DNA of 64,000 nucleotides from the NCBI GenBank assembly GCA_002356455.1, contig AP017968.1, positions 2,418,001 to 2,482,000 on the forward strand. The letters run 5' to 3'. The translations under genes were made by a program, and so were the position numbers. The DNA comes from Fusobacterium varium (GTDB lineage: Bacteria; Fusobacteriota; Fusobacteriia; Fusobacteriales; Fusobacteriaceae). Below the pieces are notes generated by a model. The model saw only the letters and a program-made list of their open reading frames with translations, had not been told where the DNA came from and searched no databases. Of the stretch, positions 46,097 through 55,373 are shown piece by piece (the first letter of the stretch is position 1; every line of letters begins with the position of its first letter).

Positions 46097-47871
46097 ATGG
46101 GGCTGTTGCAAATTAGTGATTGATAAACTAATTTGTGCAGCTTCTCTTATTTTTTATAAAAAAATAGAAATCTATTTTATAGATTTCTGCTAATTTATAT
46201 TTTTATATTTATTTTTAAGTATCAAAAAAAGAAGTAGATGATTTTTTATTTATCTAAGCTACTTTTAATGAGTGAAGTGTTGTTCCTAAGCGATTATTTA
46301 TATTTCTGCTTAGATATCTGTTGAAGTTGTAAGCGATACAAAACAAACATATTTCTCTTAAAACACTTTTTTTACTTCGAACTTTTAATTTTCGCAATTT
46401 CATATCTTCTTTCAAAACTGCAAAAGCACCTTCTACTTGAATACTTCTGTTCATTCTTAATTGTTTTCCATAATTGCTTGATACATTCTCTTTTGATTTA
46501 TTTGATAAAATTCTAAATCTTGCATTGTACTTAATTTTTTTGTTAGTTTCAGGATTCCAAAAATATTGAACTGTATTATTTTTGTTAGAGTATAGAAATT
46601 CTAATTCTAATCCATCTTTTCTAAATAGCTTATTTTCAGAATTATTATATATTAAATTTTCTACTCTGTTTAAATCATTTTTAAACTTTCTGATTTTAGA
46701 TTTTTCAAAATATATTGGTTTTATGTATGAAGTATAGTCCATTTTTTCCAAATATTCATAATTTGAAATACTTTCATATCCTGCATCAGCTACAATATTT
46801 TTAATTTCTAAATTTTGAGATGAAATTTTCTCTAAAAATGGAATCAAAGTTTTAGAATCAGAAGGGTTAGAGAAAATTTCATATGAAGAAATATATTCAC
46901 TAATCACTCCTATTTGTAGATTATATCCAGGTTTTAATTGACCATTTCTCATATGGTCATCTTTCATTCTCATAAAAGTAGCATCTATATCAGTTTTTGA
47001 ATAGCTATTTCTACCATTAAGATTTTTAAAATGATTAGAATATTTTTGATACTTTTCTAAGTATTCTGCGCATAATTCTAAATACTTTTGCTCTTTAGAT
47101 TTTCTCTTTCCTCTACCTTTGACTATTTGAAAATTCAAATTAGAAAGATATGAATATATTTCAAGGAAGTTGTCATATTGTAAGTTGAAATCATCATTAA
47201 AATTTGAAATTAATTCAAGAATTTTTTCATCTAATCTAGTTCTATATTTCTCAATAGATTTTTTCCAAACAAATGTATATTTATTAGCATATGCTTCAAT
47301 TTTAGTGCCATCAATATATATTGTTTCAGTGGAAATATTTTCCATTTCAAAAATTTTTTCAACGAATTGTTCAAATAGATCTGGAAGAATATCTTCAGTT
47401 TTTACTAAGAATCTAGAAATAGTAGAGTGATCAGGAATTTTAGAATCTTGTAAAAGAAACCTAAATTTAATATTTTCATGGCAAGCCATTTCTATATCTC
47501 TAGTAGAAGTTAAATTGCGCGAATAGGCATAAACAATGATAGAAAACATTCTGATAGAATGTACCTTTGTTTTGTAAGAAAATACTTGCATTAAACTACT
47601 AAAATCTAATCCCTCCAATATTGAGCTAAGTTTTCTTACAGGATCATTATCAGAAATTTCATATTGTAAAAAGTTAAAAAGTTTAGGTTGATTTAATTGA
47701 AAAAAAATGTTATTATTAGTTGGTTTTTGCATAGGTATATTATATTAGAAATTTGAAAAAATTTTTAGTATTTTATACCTTTTTTTATTTAAAAAGAAAA
47801 AGCTGACAAGAAGAAAACTTCAAGTCAGCTTTTTTGATAATTGGGCTGTTTTAAATTTGCAACAGCCCCAT
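46097..47871 (-). mobile_element. IS1182-type insertion sequence (about 1775 bp)
   Basis: Perfect 18-bp terminal inverted repeats start ATGGGGCTGTTGCAAATT at 46097-46114 and end at 47854-47871. The left end folds into a hairpin (GCTG..GCAAATTAGT / ACTAATTTG..CAGC) and the right end into GGGCTGTT / AACAGCCC. A perfect hairpin AAAAAGCTGAC / GTCAGCTTTTT (47797-47834) lies just upstream of the transposase and would shield it from outside transcription. No clear target duplication can be distinguished in the A/T-rich flanks. A decayed relative is at 19.2 kb. Confidence 0.9.
46254..47732 (-). CDS. IS1182-type DDE transposase
   Basis: A 492-residue, uninterrupted transposase. The N-terminal region (residues 1-120) contains DHSTISRF (about 101-108), followed by the DDE core: ETIYIDGTKIEAYANKYTFVWKKS region (first Asp near 139), VADAGYES (second Asp near 315) and a C-terminal NRSIQVEGAFAVLKEDMKLRKL with the Glu. 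The length fits the IS1182 family. Because it is intact, this element may be active. Start ATG at 47732; the region before it is within the IS. Confidence 0.93.
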   Translation of the reverse strand: MQKPTNNNIFFQLNQPKLFNFLQYEISDNDPVRKLSSILEGLDFSSLMQVFSYKTKVHSIRMFSIIVYAYSRNLTSTRDIEMACHENIKFRFLLQDSKIPDHSTISRFLVKTEDILPDLFEQFVEKIFEMENISTETIYIDGTKIEAYANKYTFVWKKSIEKYRTRLDEKILELISNFNDDFNLQYDNFLEIYSYLSNLNFQIVKGRGKRKSKEQKYLELCAEYLEKYQKYSNHFKNLNGRNSYSKTDIDATFMRMKDDHMRNGQLKPGYNLQIGVISEYISSYEIFSNPSDSKTLIPFLEKISSQNLEIKNIVADAGYESISNYEYLEKMDYTSYIKPIYFEKSKIRKFKNDLNRVENLIYNNSENKLFRKDGLELEFLYSNKNNTVQYFWNPETNKKIKYNARFRILSNKSKENVSSNYGKQLRMNRSIQVEGAFAVLKEDMKLRKLKVRSKKSVLREICLFCIAYNFNRYLSRNINNRLGTTLHSLKVA

Positions 47872-47910
47872 TTATTTTATAATATTTTAAAGTTAAATTC
47901 ATTTCTGCAA

Positions 47911-48363
47911 CTATTTAGTCATCCAAGCAGTATACATCCAAATATGTTTTTGGTAAGCTGCTCCTATTCCTGTAAATAGATCTACTGTTTCTTGATCTTC
48001 AAGATCTGCAGCCATTTTTAACGCTACATTCATTTCATCTAAAAGAAGTTTAAAATTTTCAAGTATTCCTTTTACTGCTTCTATACCTGTATATGGTTTT
48101 GATTCTATTTCTTGAAGCATAGAATGTTCCAAATATACTTTAAGAGAAGCAAAAGGTCTTCCTCCTATCATAAGTATTCTTTCTGCTACTTCATCTATAT
48201 GCTCATCTGTTTCTGACATAACTCCATCAAGCATTGGATGTATAGTGAAAAAATGTTCCCCTTTTAAATTCCAGTGATAATTATGTACTATAGTTTTAAA
48301 AATATGTAAATTAGCCAAAAATTTGTTCATTTGATAAATTAACTCTTCTTGTTTCTTTTTCAT
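47911..48363 (-). CDS. dps: Dps/ferritin-like DNA-binding protein
   Basis: A 150-residue Dps. The inter-subunit ferroxidase ligands are visible: His in VHNYHWNLKG (about 24-33), His and Asp in FTIHPMLDGVMSETDEHIDEVAERI (about 37-61). It sequesters iron using peroxide and forms dodecamers. The open frame runs 41 codons further upstream, but AGGAGG lies 8 bases before the ATG at 48363, and homologues begin there. Same strand as the SDR gene, 94 bases downstream of it. Confidence 0.92.
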   Translation of the reverse strand: MKKKQEELIYQMNKFLANLHIFKTIVHNYHWNLKGEHFFTIHPMLDGVMSETDEHIDEVAERILMIGGRPFASLKVYLEHSMLQEIESKPYTGIEAVKGILENFKLLLDEMNVALKMAADLEDQETVDLFTGIGAAYQKHIWMYTAWMTK

Positions 48364-48457
48364 AGTAAAACCTCCTAATAATTTTGCTTCTTCTTTAGTT
48401 GCCACTATATATATTATTAGGTAAGTTTTTTTTATTCCTTTTAATATTTTAATATTT

Positions 48458-49231
48458 TTAATCCAGTTCCTGGATTCCTCCTCCATTTACAAAAAGTATC
48501 TGTCCACTTGTCCAACTTGAAGCTGGACTTGCAAAATACAATACTGCCATGGCTATATCATCCACTTCTCCCAATCTTTTTATTGGAGTTTTAGCCAGCA
48601 TTTTTTCCTCTATTTCAGGTGTAAGAACTGATGCTAACGCCTTTGTTCTTATTGCTCCTGGTCCTATTGCATTAACTCTGATCTCAGGTCCTAAATCAAG
48701 AGCAGCATACTTTGTAAGTTGATTTATTGCAGCTTTAGAACTTCCATATACACTCATATTTGGACTTACCATATTACTTGCCATTGAACTTATATTTATT
48801 ATTGAACCATAATTGTCTTTTCTCATATATGGGGCACAAAGTTTCATCAAAGTAAAAATACTAAATACATTGAGTTTATATATAAAAGTTATGTAATCAA
48901 GTGTAAGCTCTTCAAGTTTCTCTCTTCCACCCCCACCTCCACCTGCATTATTTACTAATATATTTACCTTTTTAAAGTTTTTTATAGTTTCATCTACAAG
49001 GTTTTTCAAATCCTCTTCTACTGTCACATTACATTTTACAGCTAATGCCTTCACTCCAAATACTGCAGCTTCCTTAGCTGTTTCTCTGGCTTTTTCAATG
49101 TCTAAATCACTGCATACCACATCAGCTCCAGCTTCAGCCAATTTTAGGGCAGAAGCCTTTCCTATTCCATCTCCAGCTCCTGTTATAATAGCGATTTTTC
49201 CTTTTAAACTATATTGTTCTGCTATTTTCAT
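48458..49231 (-). CDS. SDR dehydrogenase close to 7-alpha-hydroxysteroid dehydrogenase
   Basis: A 257-residue SDR: TGAGDGIG (17-24), NNAGGGGGG (95-103), the catalytic Ser in ISSMAS, Tyr162 and Lys166 in VYGSSKAA. Beyond the general SDR motifs it shares much with E. coli HdhA as I remember that sequence: ITGAG.GIGK, ILVNNAGGGG, LNVFS, INPGA-like IGPGAIRTKAL, TPEIE.KML..TPI.RLG, S..SSWTSGQIL.V.GGG and a final QEL. HdhA oxidises the 7-alpha hydroxyl of bile acids. The start is at 49231 (AAGGAG upstream), not the in-frame ATG 48 bases earlier. Other SDR substrates remain possible. Confidence 0.8.
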   Translation of the reverse strand: MKIAEQYSLKGKIAIITGAGDGIGKASALKLAEAGADVVCSDLDIEKARETAKEAAVFGVKALAVKCNVTVEEDLKNLVDETIKNFKKVNILVNNAGGGGGGREKLEELTLDYITFIYKLNVFSIFTLMKLCAPYMRKDNYGSIINISSMASNMVSPNMSVYGSSKAAINQLTKYAALDLGPEIRVNAIGPGAIRTKALASVLTPEIEEKMLAKTPIKRLGEVDDIAMAVLYFASPASSWTSGQILFVNGGGIQELD

Positions 49232-49451
49232 TGAAATCATCTCCTTAAAGTATTTCACTCCCCATTTCTGTTCTATCATTTATATAAATATTATATCATA
49301 ATTTTACTAAAAAATTATCTATCATCCTTTTGTATTTATATTTTGATATATATGAACTATATTAAAAAAATATAAAAGCTATATTATACAAATTTCAGAT
49401 TATCTTCTATACTTATTCCTAATAAAGAATTTAAAGAAAGGATGTGTTTTC

Positions 49452-50804
49452 ATGAAAATAGCTATAAATAATGGAATTTTAATAGATCCTAAAAACAAAA
49501 TATTTAAAAAAATGAATCTTCTTATAGAAAATGGAAAAATTAAGGAATTATCTGATAAAAGACTATCTGGTGATGAAGAACTAGATTGCGGTAATCTATA
49601 TATATCTCCAGGTTTTATTGATATGCATATGCATGAAGACCCTATGATAAATGGAGAAATTAAAATTAATATATTTGAAAAAATGCTGAAAATGGGAGTT
49701 ACTACTGCTATTGGCGGCAATTGTGGAATAGGTTCAAATAATATAAAAAAATATCTTGATATAATTGAAAAAGGAAATCCTGTAAATTTTGGAACTTTTC
49801 TTCCACATAGTGTGCTTAGAGAATATATTAAAGCAAATGACAGATATGAAAACCTAGAAAGTCAAGATATTGAAAAAATGTATCAATATGGTAAAAATCT
49901 GATTAGAGAAAATGATCTTTTTGGGATAAGTTTTGGTATTGAATATATTCCTGGAATAGATTTTAATGAATTAATAACTTTAGCTGGTCTTGGAAAAAAC
50001 AGGATAATAAGTGCTCATCTCAGAAATGATGGTGATGATGTATTAGAAGCTTTAGACGAATTCCTAGAAATAGGAAATTTTATAAAAGCCCACCTGCAAA
50101 TTTCACATATTGGAAGTATGGCTGGCTATGGACAAATGAATAAATTCCTTTCCGCAGTAGAGGAAAAAAGAAAGAAAGGAATTGATGTTTCTTGTGATTG
50201 TTACCCCTATACTGCTTTTAGTACTCACATAGGTTCAGCTGTATTTGATAATGACTATATTAAAAGACATAAAGTAGAATATAATTGTTTGGAGATTATG
50301 GAAGGAAAATATAAAGGTCAAAGATGTACTGAAACCCTTTTTCATATTCTTAGAAAAGAATTTCCTAATACTCTTGTTACAGGTCATATGATGTTGGAAA
50401 AAGATATAGAAACTGCCTTAAAAAATCCCAGCACAATAATAGTCAGTGACGGAATATTAGGAGAAAGTGGAAACGGTCACCCACGAGCTTCTGGCACTTT
50501 TCCTAGATTTATTTCTAAATATGTAAGAGATAAAAAACTTATGTCATTATATGAAGGTATAGAAAAAATAACTTCACAGCCTGCCAAAATATTGAAATTA
50601 AATAAAGGAAGTTTAGAAATTGGAGCTGATGCAGATATTACTATTTTTTCTTTGGAAGAAATAGCAGATAAAGCTACTTTTGTTGATAGTTCTCTTCCAC
50701 CTTCTGGAATAAAATATGTCCTTGTTGATGGCAAAATAGCATTAAAAGATGGAGAAATTACCAATTTAAAGCTTGGAAAAACAGTTAAATATCCTAAAAT
50801 ATAA
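49452..50804 (+). CDS. N-acyl-D-amino-acid deacylase family amidohydrolase
   Basis: A 450-residue amidohydrolase. A small beta-sandwich domain precedes SPGFIDMHMHEDP (about 52-64; HxH metal ligands), a catalytic barrel with ISAHLRND (about 180-187), LQISHIGS (about 215-222) and a D-aminoacylase-like ESGNGHPRASGTFPRFISKYVR motif (about 337-358). The end has GSLEIGADADITIFS. It probably hydrolyses N-acyl-D-amino acids (e.g. from peptidoglycan or fermented peptides). AAAGGATG precedes the ATG. A single plus-strand gene. Confidence 0.88.
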   Translation: MKIAINNGILIDPKNKIFKKMNLLIENGKIKELSDKRLSGDEELDCGNLYISPGFIDMHMHEDPMINGEIKINIFEKMLKMGVTTAIGGNCGIGSNNIKKYLDIIEKGNPVNFGTFLPHSVLREYIKANDRYENLESQDIEKMYQYGKNLIRENDLFGISFGIEYIPGIDFNELITLAGLGKNRIISAHLRNDGDDVLEALDEFLEIGNFIKAHLQISHIGSMAGYGQMNKFLSAVEEKRKKGIDVSCDCYPYTAFSTHIGSAVFDNDYIKRHKVEYNCLEIMEGKYKGQRCTETLFHILRKEFPNTLVTGHMMLEKDIETALKNPSTIIVSDGILGESGNGHPRASGTFPRFISKYVRDKKLMSLYEGIEKITSQPAKILKLNKGSLEIGADADITIFSLEEIADKATFVDSSLPPSGIKYVLVDGKIALKDGEITNLKLGKTVKYPKI

Positions 50805-51104
50805 TCCTTTTATTATATCAAAATATTTATGTAAAAGAGTAGAAAATATATAAAAATATCTTATGGTATTTTATCTCTTAAAATAAAGTTTTATAAAATT
50901 ATATAGAATTTATAAAATCATGAGAGAACTAAAAAGCTTTAAAATAATTTTAAAATCTATCTTTTAGTATTATTTAGAATATATGAGAAATAAAAGAAAC
51001 TGATACATTTTTTATAATTTTTCAGCTATTAAAATTCTGATTGTTCCTAACTCTGAAATTGGAAGAAAATTAAATTATTTTATAATTATTTAGTTTTTCT
51101 ATAT
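50805..51104. other. AT-rich intergenic region
   Basis: About 300 bases after the deacylase gene with no recognisable gene or RNA; only A/T-rich tracts. Termination for both flanking genes is provided by the hairpin at 51105-51146. Confidence 0.5.
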
Positions 51105-51146
51105 AAAAATTGGTGGGTTATTAGCTTTTATAACCCACCAATTTTT
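51105..51146. terminator. Strong bidirectional terminator
   Basis: A perfect 17-bp stem AAAAATTGGTGGGTTAT / ATAACCCACCAATTTTT with an 8-base loop, between convergent genes. Confidence 0.92.
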
Positions 51147-51148
51147 AA

Positions 51149-51841
51149 TTATTCGTTCAAATATCTTTGAGTGTAAGGGCACACTGCAAAACATAAACCA
51201 CAAAGATCAACATCAATTCCAGTAGCCTTTTTCATCCTTTCTAATTGAGTTTTTTTACATACTTCTTTTATAAAAATTTTTTCTCTAGCCATGCCACAGC
51301 TCCAGTTTACCCCAAGAAATGCTTTTGCTGGACAACGTTCTACACAATTTCTGCAATTTCCACAGCTGCTCTCTTTAATAGCCTCATCTGTTGGAAGAGG
51401 AGCATTAGTAATAAGACTTGAAATACGAACAGCACTCCCATATTCTTTTGTAACCAGAAGGCAGCTTTTTCCAATCCATCCCAACCCTGCATTTGTAGCT
51501 ACTGTTTTGTGAGGAAGAGGAGTACACCAGTTTTCATCTTTCTTTACAATTTTTAATGTATTAGCTTGAGCTTTATATCCTTTTTTTATTAAAAATTCTG
51601 CCCCTGTTTCCACTATTTCATCCAATTGGGCATTTAATCTGTGATAAGTATCAAAATATTCTTTTGTTGGAGCTGTTTTTAAATCCTCTACTATATGTTT
51701 AGGAACTGGAACAGCTACAGAAATGCCAATATCTTTTTCATTTTGAATAATTTCTTTAAGATCAGCAACTCCAGTTAATACTGCACCTTTTTCTCTCAAT
51801 ATTTCAAATAGTTCAGCTTTTAATTTAAGCATATCTGTCAT
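51149..51841 (-). CDS. QueG-like double 4Fe-4S protein
   Basis: A 230-residue protein. The N-terminal part resembles the epoxyqueuosine reductase fold (HKTVATNAGLGWIGKSCLLVT near 111-131). The C-terminal part has two cluster motifs, CGNCRNCVERCP (about 158-169) and CGLCFAVCPYTQRYL (about 215-229). It is much shorter than QueG (about 380 residues) and lacks the HEAT region, so it is more likely a relative of unknown substrate than QueG itself. AGGGGG lies about 7 bases before the ATG. Confidence 0.78.
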   Translation of the reverse strand: MTDMLKLKAELFEILREKGAVLTGVADLKEIIQNEKDIGISVAVPVPKHIVEDLKTAPTKEYFDTYHRLNAQLDEIVETGAEFLIKKGYKAQANTLKIVKKDENWCTPLPHKTVATNAGLGWIGKSCLLVTKEYGSAVRISSLITNAPLPTDEAIKESSCGNCRNCVERCPAKAFLGVNWSCGMAREKIFIKEVCKKTQLERMKKATGIDVDLCGLCFAVCPYTQRYLNE

Positions 51842-52185
51842 AATATCCCCCTTAAATAGTTTAAAATACTGTAAATAGAAAGGGGTAGTTGCTAAAATAG
51901 CAATAACCCCATTGATAATAGTATAAATTTATTTTAAAGGTTCTCTTTTAAATATTTTCATATTTTTGATACAAAAAATATTTTTCTTTAATACTGTATT
52001 TTTCTAATAATATTTTATTTTTTATTCTCAGAAGAGTCCTCTTCTTTAAAATAAAGACCAACACCATCTCATGTTGTCTGCTATTTCTCTAAAAAATCAT
52101 TATAAAACTCTTTCTAGAGTTTTTAATTTTTTTTAATTCTTATTTGCTTTATTATAAATAAATAGTTTTATTACTTTTTTATAAA
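51842..52185. other. Intergenic region marking the start of the accessory region
   Basis: 344 bases without a gene. It contains a perfect-looking hairpin GGGGTAGTTGCTA / TAGCAATAACCCC (51882-51910, one mismatch) that could be a terminator for the three-gene operon upstream or a leader hairpin of the QueG-like gene. The rest is AT-rich, with a small AGAAGAG/CTCTTCT palindrome near 52030. Confidence 0.5.
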
Positions 52186-53010
52186 TTATCCACTTACTCC
52201 ATGGTCAGCCTCATAATATACAGGAACAAATTTATTGTCATCACTTTTATATCCCCAACATCTTATTTTTTGATTAATTCTATATTTATGTAGTTTTACT
52301 GTTTTTTCTAAAGCTATATAAAAATTTTCACTTCTATAAATATCCGCTGGTGGAGTTGTAAATCCATTAAAATCTTCACAATCCTCTCTTTTTTCATTAT
52401 TTAAGCAATCTTTTACAAATTCAACTATTTTATCATCTGGTATAGAATTTAATAATTTCTCATTTTCAATAAACTTATAATTTTTGAATTCATAATGTTT
52501 CAAAAAAACTTCAAAATTTATAACATCACAAAAAAAGAGAATTTCTAATAATTTATTTTTTTCTTGAACATTTTTTATTATAATTTCTTCTATTGATCCT
52601 TCCTCACAAGAATTTTCTTTTCTAATACTTGTATCACAATCATTTAAAAATGAAAAAATAATTTTATCTCTTTCACTAGCTTCAGCAATTCCATAATTTT
52701 CTTTTTCATTTGTCCATTCAGAATGGTAATAATGGACTTTTGTTTGTTTTGAAGTAAGATCCCAATATGGTGGTTTTAGTAACTTTGCTAAATACAATTT
52801 TATTCTTTTTACATGGTCATCTCTTGAATCAGTTAAAATATTTGACCAAGTTTTCCCATCAATATTAGTTTTATAATTATAACAGTCACTTTTCTTCAAT
52901 AAAACAATTTCATCTAATTTTTCATTTAATTTTAAAATGCTTATATATCCTTTTAACTCTTTAAATTCACTTATATTTTTAATAGAAAGTTCATTCAATA
53001 TAATTTCCAT
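52186..53010 (-). CDS. Unknown protein, third gene of a DUF262/ATPase operon
   Basis: A 274-residue soluble protein with no family recognised. It is rich in Lys/Glu/Asn; features seen are several cysteines (CYNYK, CDTS, CEEG, FFCDV, CLNN, CEDF, RCWGY), a central acidic stretch and the C-terminal WGYKSDDNKFVPVYYEADHG. GGAG precedes the ATG. It follows the ATPase gene by 8 bases and is surely co-transcribed, so it is probably a dedicated component of the same system, perhaps effector or substrate. AT content is higher than in the core genes, suggesting acquisition. Confidence 0.65.
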   Translation of the reverse strand: MEIILNELSIKNISEFKELKGYISILKLNEKLDEIVLLKKSDCYNYKTNIDGKTWSNILTDSRDDHVKRIKLYLAKLLKPPYWDLTSKQTKVHYYHSEWTNEKENYGIAEASERDKIIFSFLNDCDTSIRKENSCEEGSIEEIIIKNVQEKNKLLEILFFCDVINFEVFLKHYEFKNYKFIENEKLLNSIPDDKIVEFVKDCLNNEKREDCEDFNGFTTPPADIYRSENFYIALEKTVKLHKYRINQKIRCWGYKSDDNKFVPVYYEADHGVSG

Positions 53011-53018
53011 ATCTTCTC

Positions 53019-54098
53019 CTATAAATCAAGCAATTCATTTAAGTCTAAATCAAATTGCTCAAATAAATCAGCAGTTGGATTTAATATCGTTCCCTCTTCA
53101 TTTATCTCTATTTCACAATGTTGAGTTACATATTCTTTATTCAAACTAAAAAAATTAATAGATACATCATTTTTTTCTATTGATTTTTTATGAACTCCTA
53201 CTCTAATTCCATTAAAAATATGATCACTATGCGTTTCTAAAATAATTTGAACTCCTGCATTGGAAATAAAAATAAAAAATTCAGTTAATAATGACTGAGC
53301 TTTTGGATGTAGATGTATTTCAGGATTCTCTATTAAAACTATATTTCTTTCTTTTGCTGAAAGACATAATACTAAAATTGATACTAAATATCCCAGTCCT
53401 GCTCCAACATTTCTTCCACGAAATTCAAATCCATTTTTAATATAAATTCCTTTAAAAAAATCAGTTTGTCTTATTTTTTCAGTAGCTAAGCCATATCCTA
53501 ATATATAATTTAACCAATAATTTACCTGTCCTGCTAAAGTTTTATCACTTTTATTTTTAATTAATTTTTCATATAATTGTTCATTTTTACTTTTTTCAAA
53601 ATAAGCAATAGTATATTCACCATTAATTCCAACCTTGCAATTTTCTCCAATTTGTTTCTTATAAATATCTTGACTTCCTATTCTATCAGAAGATAAATAA
53701 TGGAAACTAACATTATGTTCTAAATTTTTTTGACATTTATCAAAATAATTCTCAAAAGTAAACCCTATCTCACAATCAATACATCTTTTTTTTAATACTA
53801 TATTTCCATCTTCTGATTCATATATTTCTTTTTTACAATGTATATCTTCAAAATATAAATCCATTTCAATTTTTTTAGGATTAGTTTTATAGTTTCTTAT
53901 TTCTCTAAAATCATCAAAAGATATCAAATCTCCAAATGTGTCTCTAAAAGATGTACATCCTTGTGAAAATAATAATAAAGATTGAATAATTGTTGATTTT
54001 CCAGAAGAATTCCCTCCCACTAATAAATTTAAATTTTTAAATTTTATATCAACTTTATCTATACTTTTATATCCATTTATTTTTAATCTTTTTATCAT
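53019..54098 (-). CDS. AAA/ABC-like ATPase with DUF3696-type C-terminus
   Basis: A 359-residue ATPase: N-terminal IKRLKINGYKSIDKVDIKF, Walker A GGNSSGKST (about 33-41), a central insertion, the signature-like region RNVGAGLGYLVSIL (about 229-242), Walker B IVLIENPEIHLHP (about 253-265), ETHSDHIFNGIR (about 287-298) and a C-terminal ILNPTADLFEQFDLDLNELL, the DUF3696 end. SMC/OLD-like ATPases of this type recur in anti-phage systems as sensors or drivers. The gene overlaps DUF262 by 4 bases (ATGA-type). Confidence 0.82.
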   Translation of the reverse strand: MIKRLKINGYKSIDKVDIKFKNLNLLVGGNSSGKSTIIQSLLLFSQGCTSFRDTFGDLISFDDFREIRNYKTNPKKIEMDLYFEDIHCKKEIYESEDGNIVLKKRCIDCEIGFTFENYFDKCQKNLEHNVSFHYLSSDRIGSQDIYKKQIGENCKVGINGEYTIAYFEKSKNEQLYEKLIKNKSDKTLAGQVNYWLNYILGYGLATEKIRQTDFFKGIYIKNGFEFRGRNVGAGLGYLVSILVLCLSAKERNIVLIENPEIHLHPKAQSLLTEFFIFISNAGVQIILETHSDHIFNGIRVGVHKKSIEKNDVSINFFSLNKEYVTQHCEIEINEEGTILNPTADLFEQFDLDLNELLDL

Positions 54099-55222
54099 AT
54101 ATTACTCCCTAGTAAGTTTTTAATCTTTGAAAACCTTTTTTCAACTTTTGTTTTATTATCTCTATTTCTACTTAAACTTTCCAAAAATTCTTGATCCCCT
54201 ATTAATGTCATTATATATTCTAAATAATATTTTCTATTTTCTCTTAAATATAAATGAGTAAAATATATTATTGTTTCAAATAAGGCCATATTAACAGGAT
54301 TTCTTTTATTAGATTGTGTAGGTAATCTAAAAGCATCTTTATTTTGTAAAGAATATATGGTTTTTATTGCTTGCTCAAAGTCTATCTTAAGTTTTTCTAT
54401 TCTTTCATCATCCAATTTATTCAAATATTTCATTATATGCCCCAAAAATTCATCTATGTCTCCATTATATTCATATTTTTGACCTTCTACTAAAAAATCT
54501 TTATCTTCAAAATAAATATAGAATCCTAAAAATCGCAATATCAAATATCGATCTTTCATCCTAGACTGAATATTATCCCCCAACATTTCTTTTAAATAAT
54601 TATTTTCAGATAATTCTTTTAATAATTTTGTAGATTTTCCTTGATATAATGCATTTCTCATTTCTTGATTGTTAAGTGTTGTTCCTCCTCTATTTACTCT
54701 ATCAAAAATATCGAATAATATTTTATCTGGAGTTGGTGGTTTTATAACTTGAAAGAATAATTGAAAATCCTCAATTTTTGATTGATACATTGGTTCTAAT
54801 TCTCTAAAGTAACACCCATTTAAGTCTTTTAAAATTTTTAAATCTTTTAACTTAAAATCATTGTTTAAAAAACGAAAAAAAGTATTTAATCTTTGCTTTC
54901 CATCAATGATTATATGCGTCCCTTCCTCATCAGAATTTGTATAAATTAATTGTAAAGGAAGCCCCATTATAACACTTTCTATCAATTCTCTTTCTTGATG
55001 TGGTTTCCATACAGTACTCCTTTGAAATTCAGGATCTAATTTAATTTTTCCCTTTTCTTTTCTTCTATTTAATTCAAAAATTGAAAATTGTTCTCTTTCA
55101 ATTTTTATAACAACATTTGGATAATTATTTTCTTCACTTTCGTTTTTTACCTTATTTGGTAACAAATCTTCATCAATATCATCTAACATTTCATCATTAA
55201 TATTTTCATCCAACATTGACAT
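54095..55222 (-). CDS. DUF262 domain protein (ParB/GmrS-like nuclease fold)
   Basis: A 375-residue protein. After an acidic ~35-residue N-terminus it has the DUF262 motifs LDPEFQRSTVWKPHQERELIESVIMGLPL region (about 57-85), IIDGKQRLNTFFRF (about 98-111; ParB-like DGQQR variant) and FDRVNRGGTTLNNQEMRNA (about 166-184). No DUF1524/HNH domain follows, unlike GmrSD type IV restriction enzymes. GGAGAG precedes the ATG. First gene of the three-gene operon. DUF262 proteins commonly act in restriction of foreign DNA. Confidence 0.85.
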   Translation of the reverse strand: MSMLDENINDEMLDDIDEDLLPNKVKNESEENNYPNVVIKIEREQFSIFELNRRKEKGKIKLDPEFQRSTVWKPHQERELIESVIMGLPLQLIYTNSDEEGTHIIIDGKQRLNTFFRFLNNDFKLKDLKILKDLNGCYFRELEPMYQSKIEDFQLFFQVIKPPTPDKILFDIFDRVNRGGTTLNNQEMRNALYQGKSTKLLKELSENNYLKEMLGDNIQSRMKDRYLILRFLGFYIYFEDKDFLVEGQKYEYNGDIDEFLGHIMKYLNKLDDERIEKLKIDFEQAIKTIYSLQNKDAFRLPTQSNKRNPVNMALFETIIYFTHLYLRENRKYYLEYIMTLIGDQEFLESLSRNRDNKTKVEKRFSKIKNLLGSNI

Positions 55223-55373
55223 CCACTCTCCTAAATTAGTAGTACAATACTTTTCTCAAATATAATTTTTTGAATTTATATTTTAAAATAATATAAAATT
55301 AACTTTTGATAAAAATAACTTATTGTAATATTATATCATAAAAATTTTATCCTTTTATTTTTTTAAGTAGTTT

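Noticed and set aside
51149-51841. Epoxyqueuosine reductase QueG proper
   Set aside because: It is about 150 residues too short and lacks the C-terminal HEAT-like domain.
54095-55222. GmrSD-type IV restriction enzyme
   Set aside because: There is no DUF1524/HNH domain in this protein or its neighbours.
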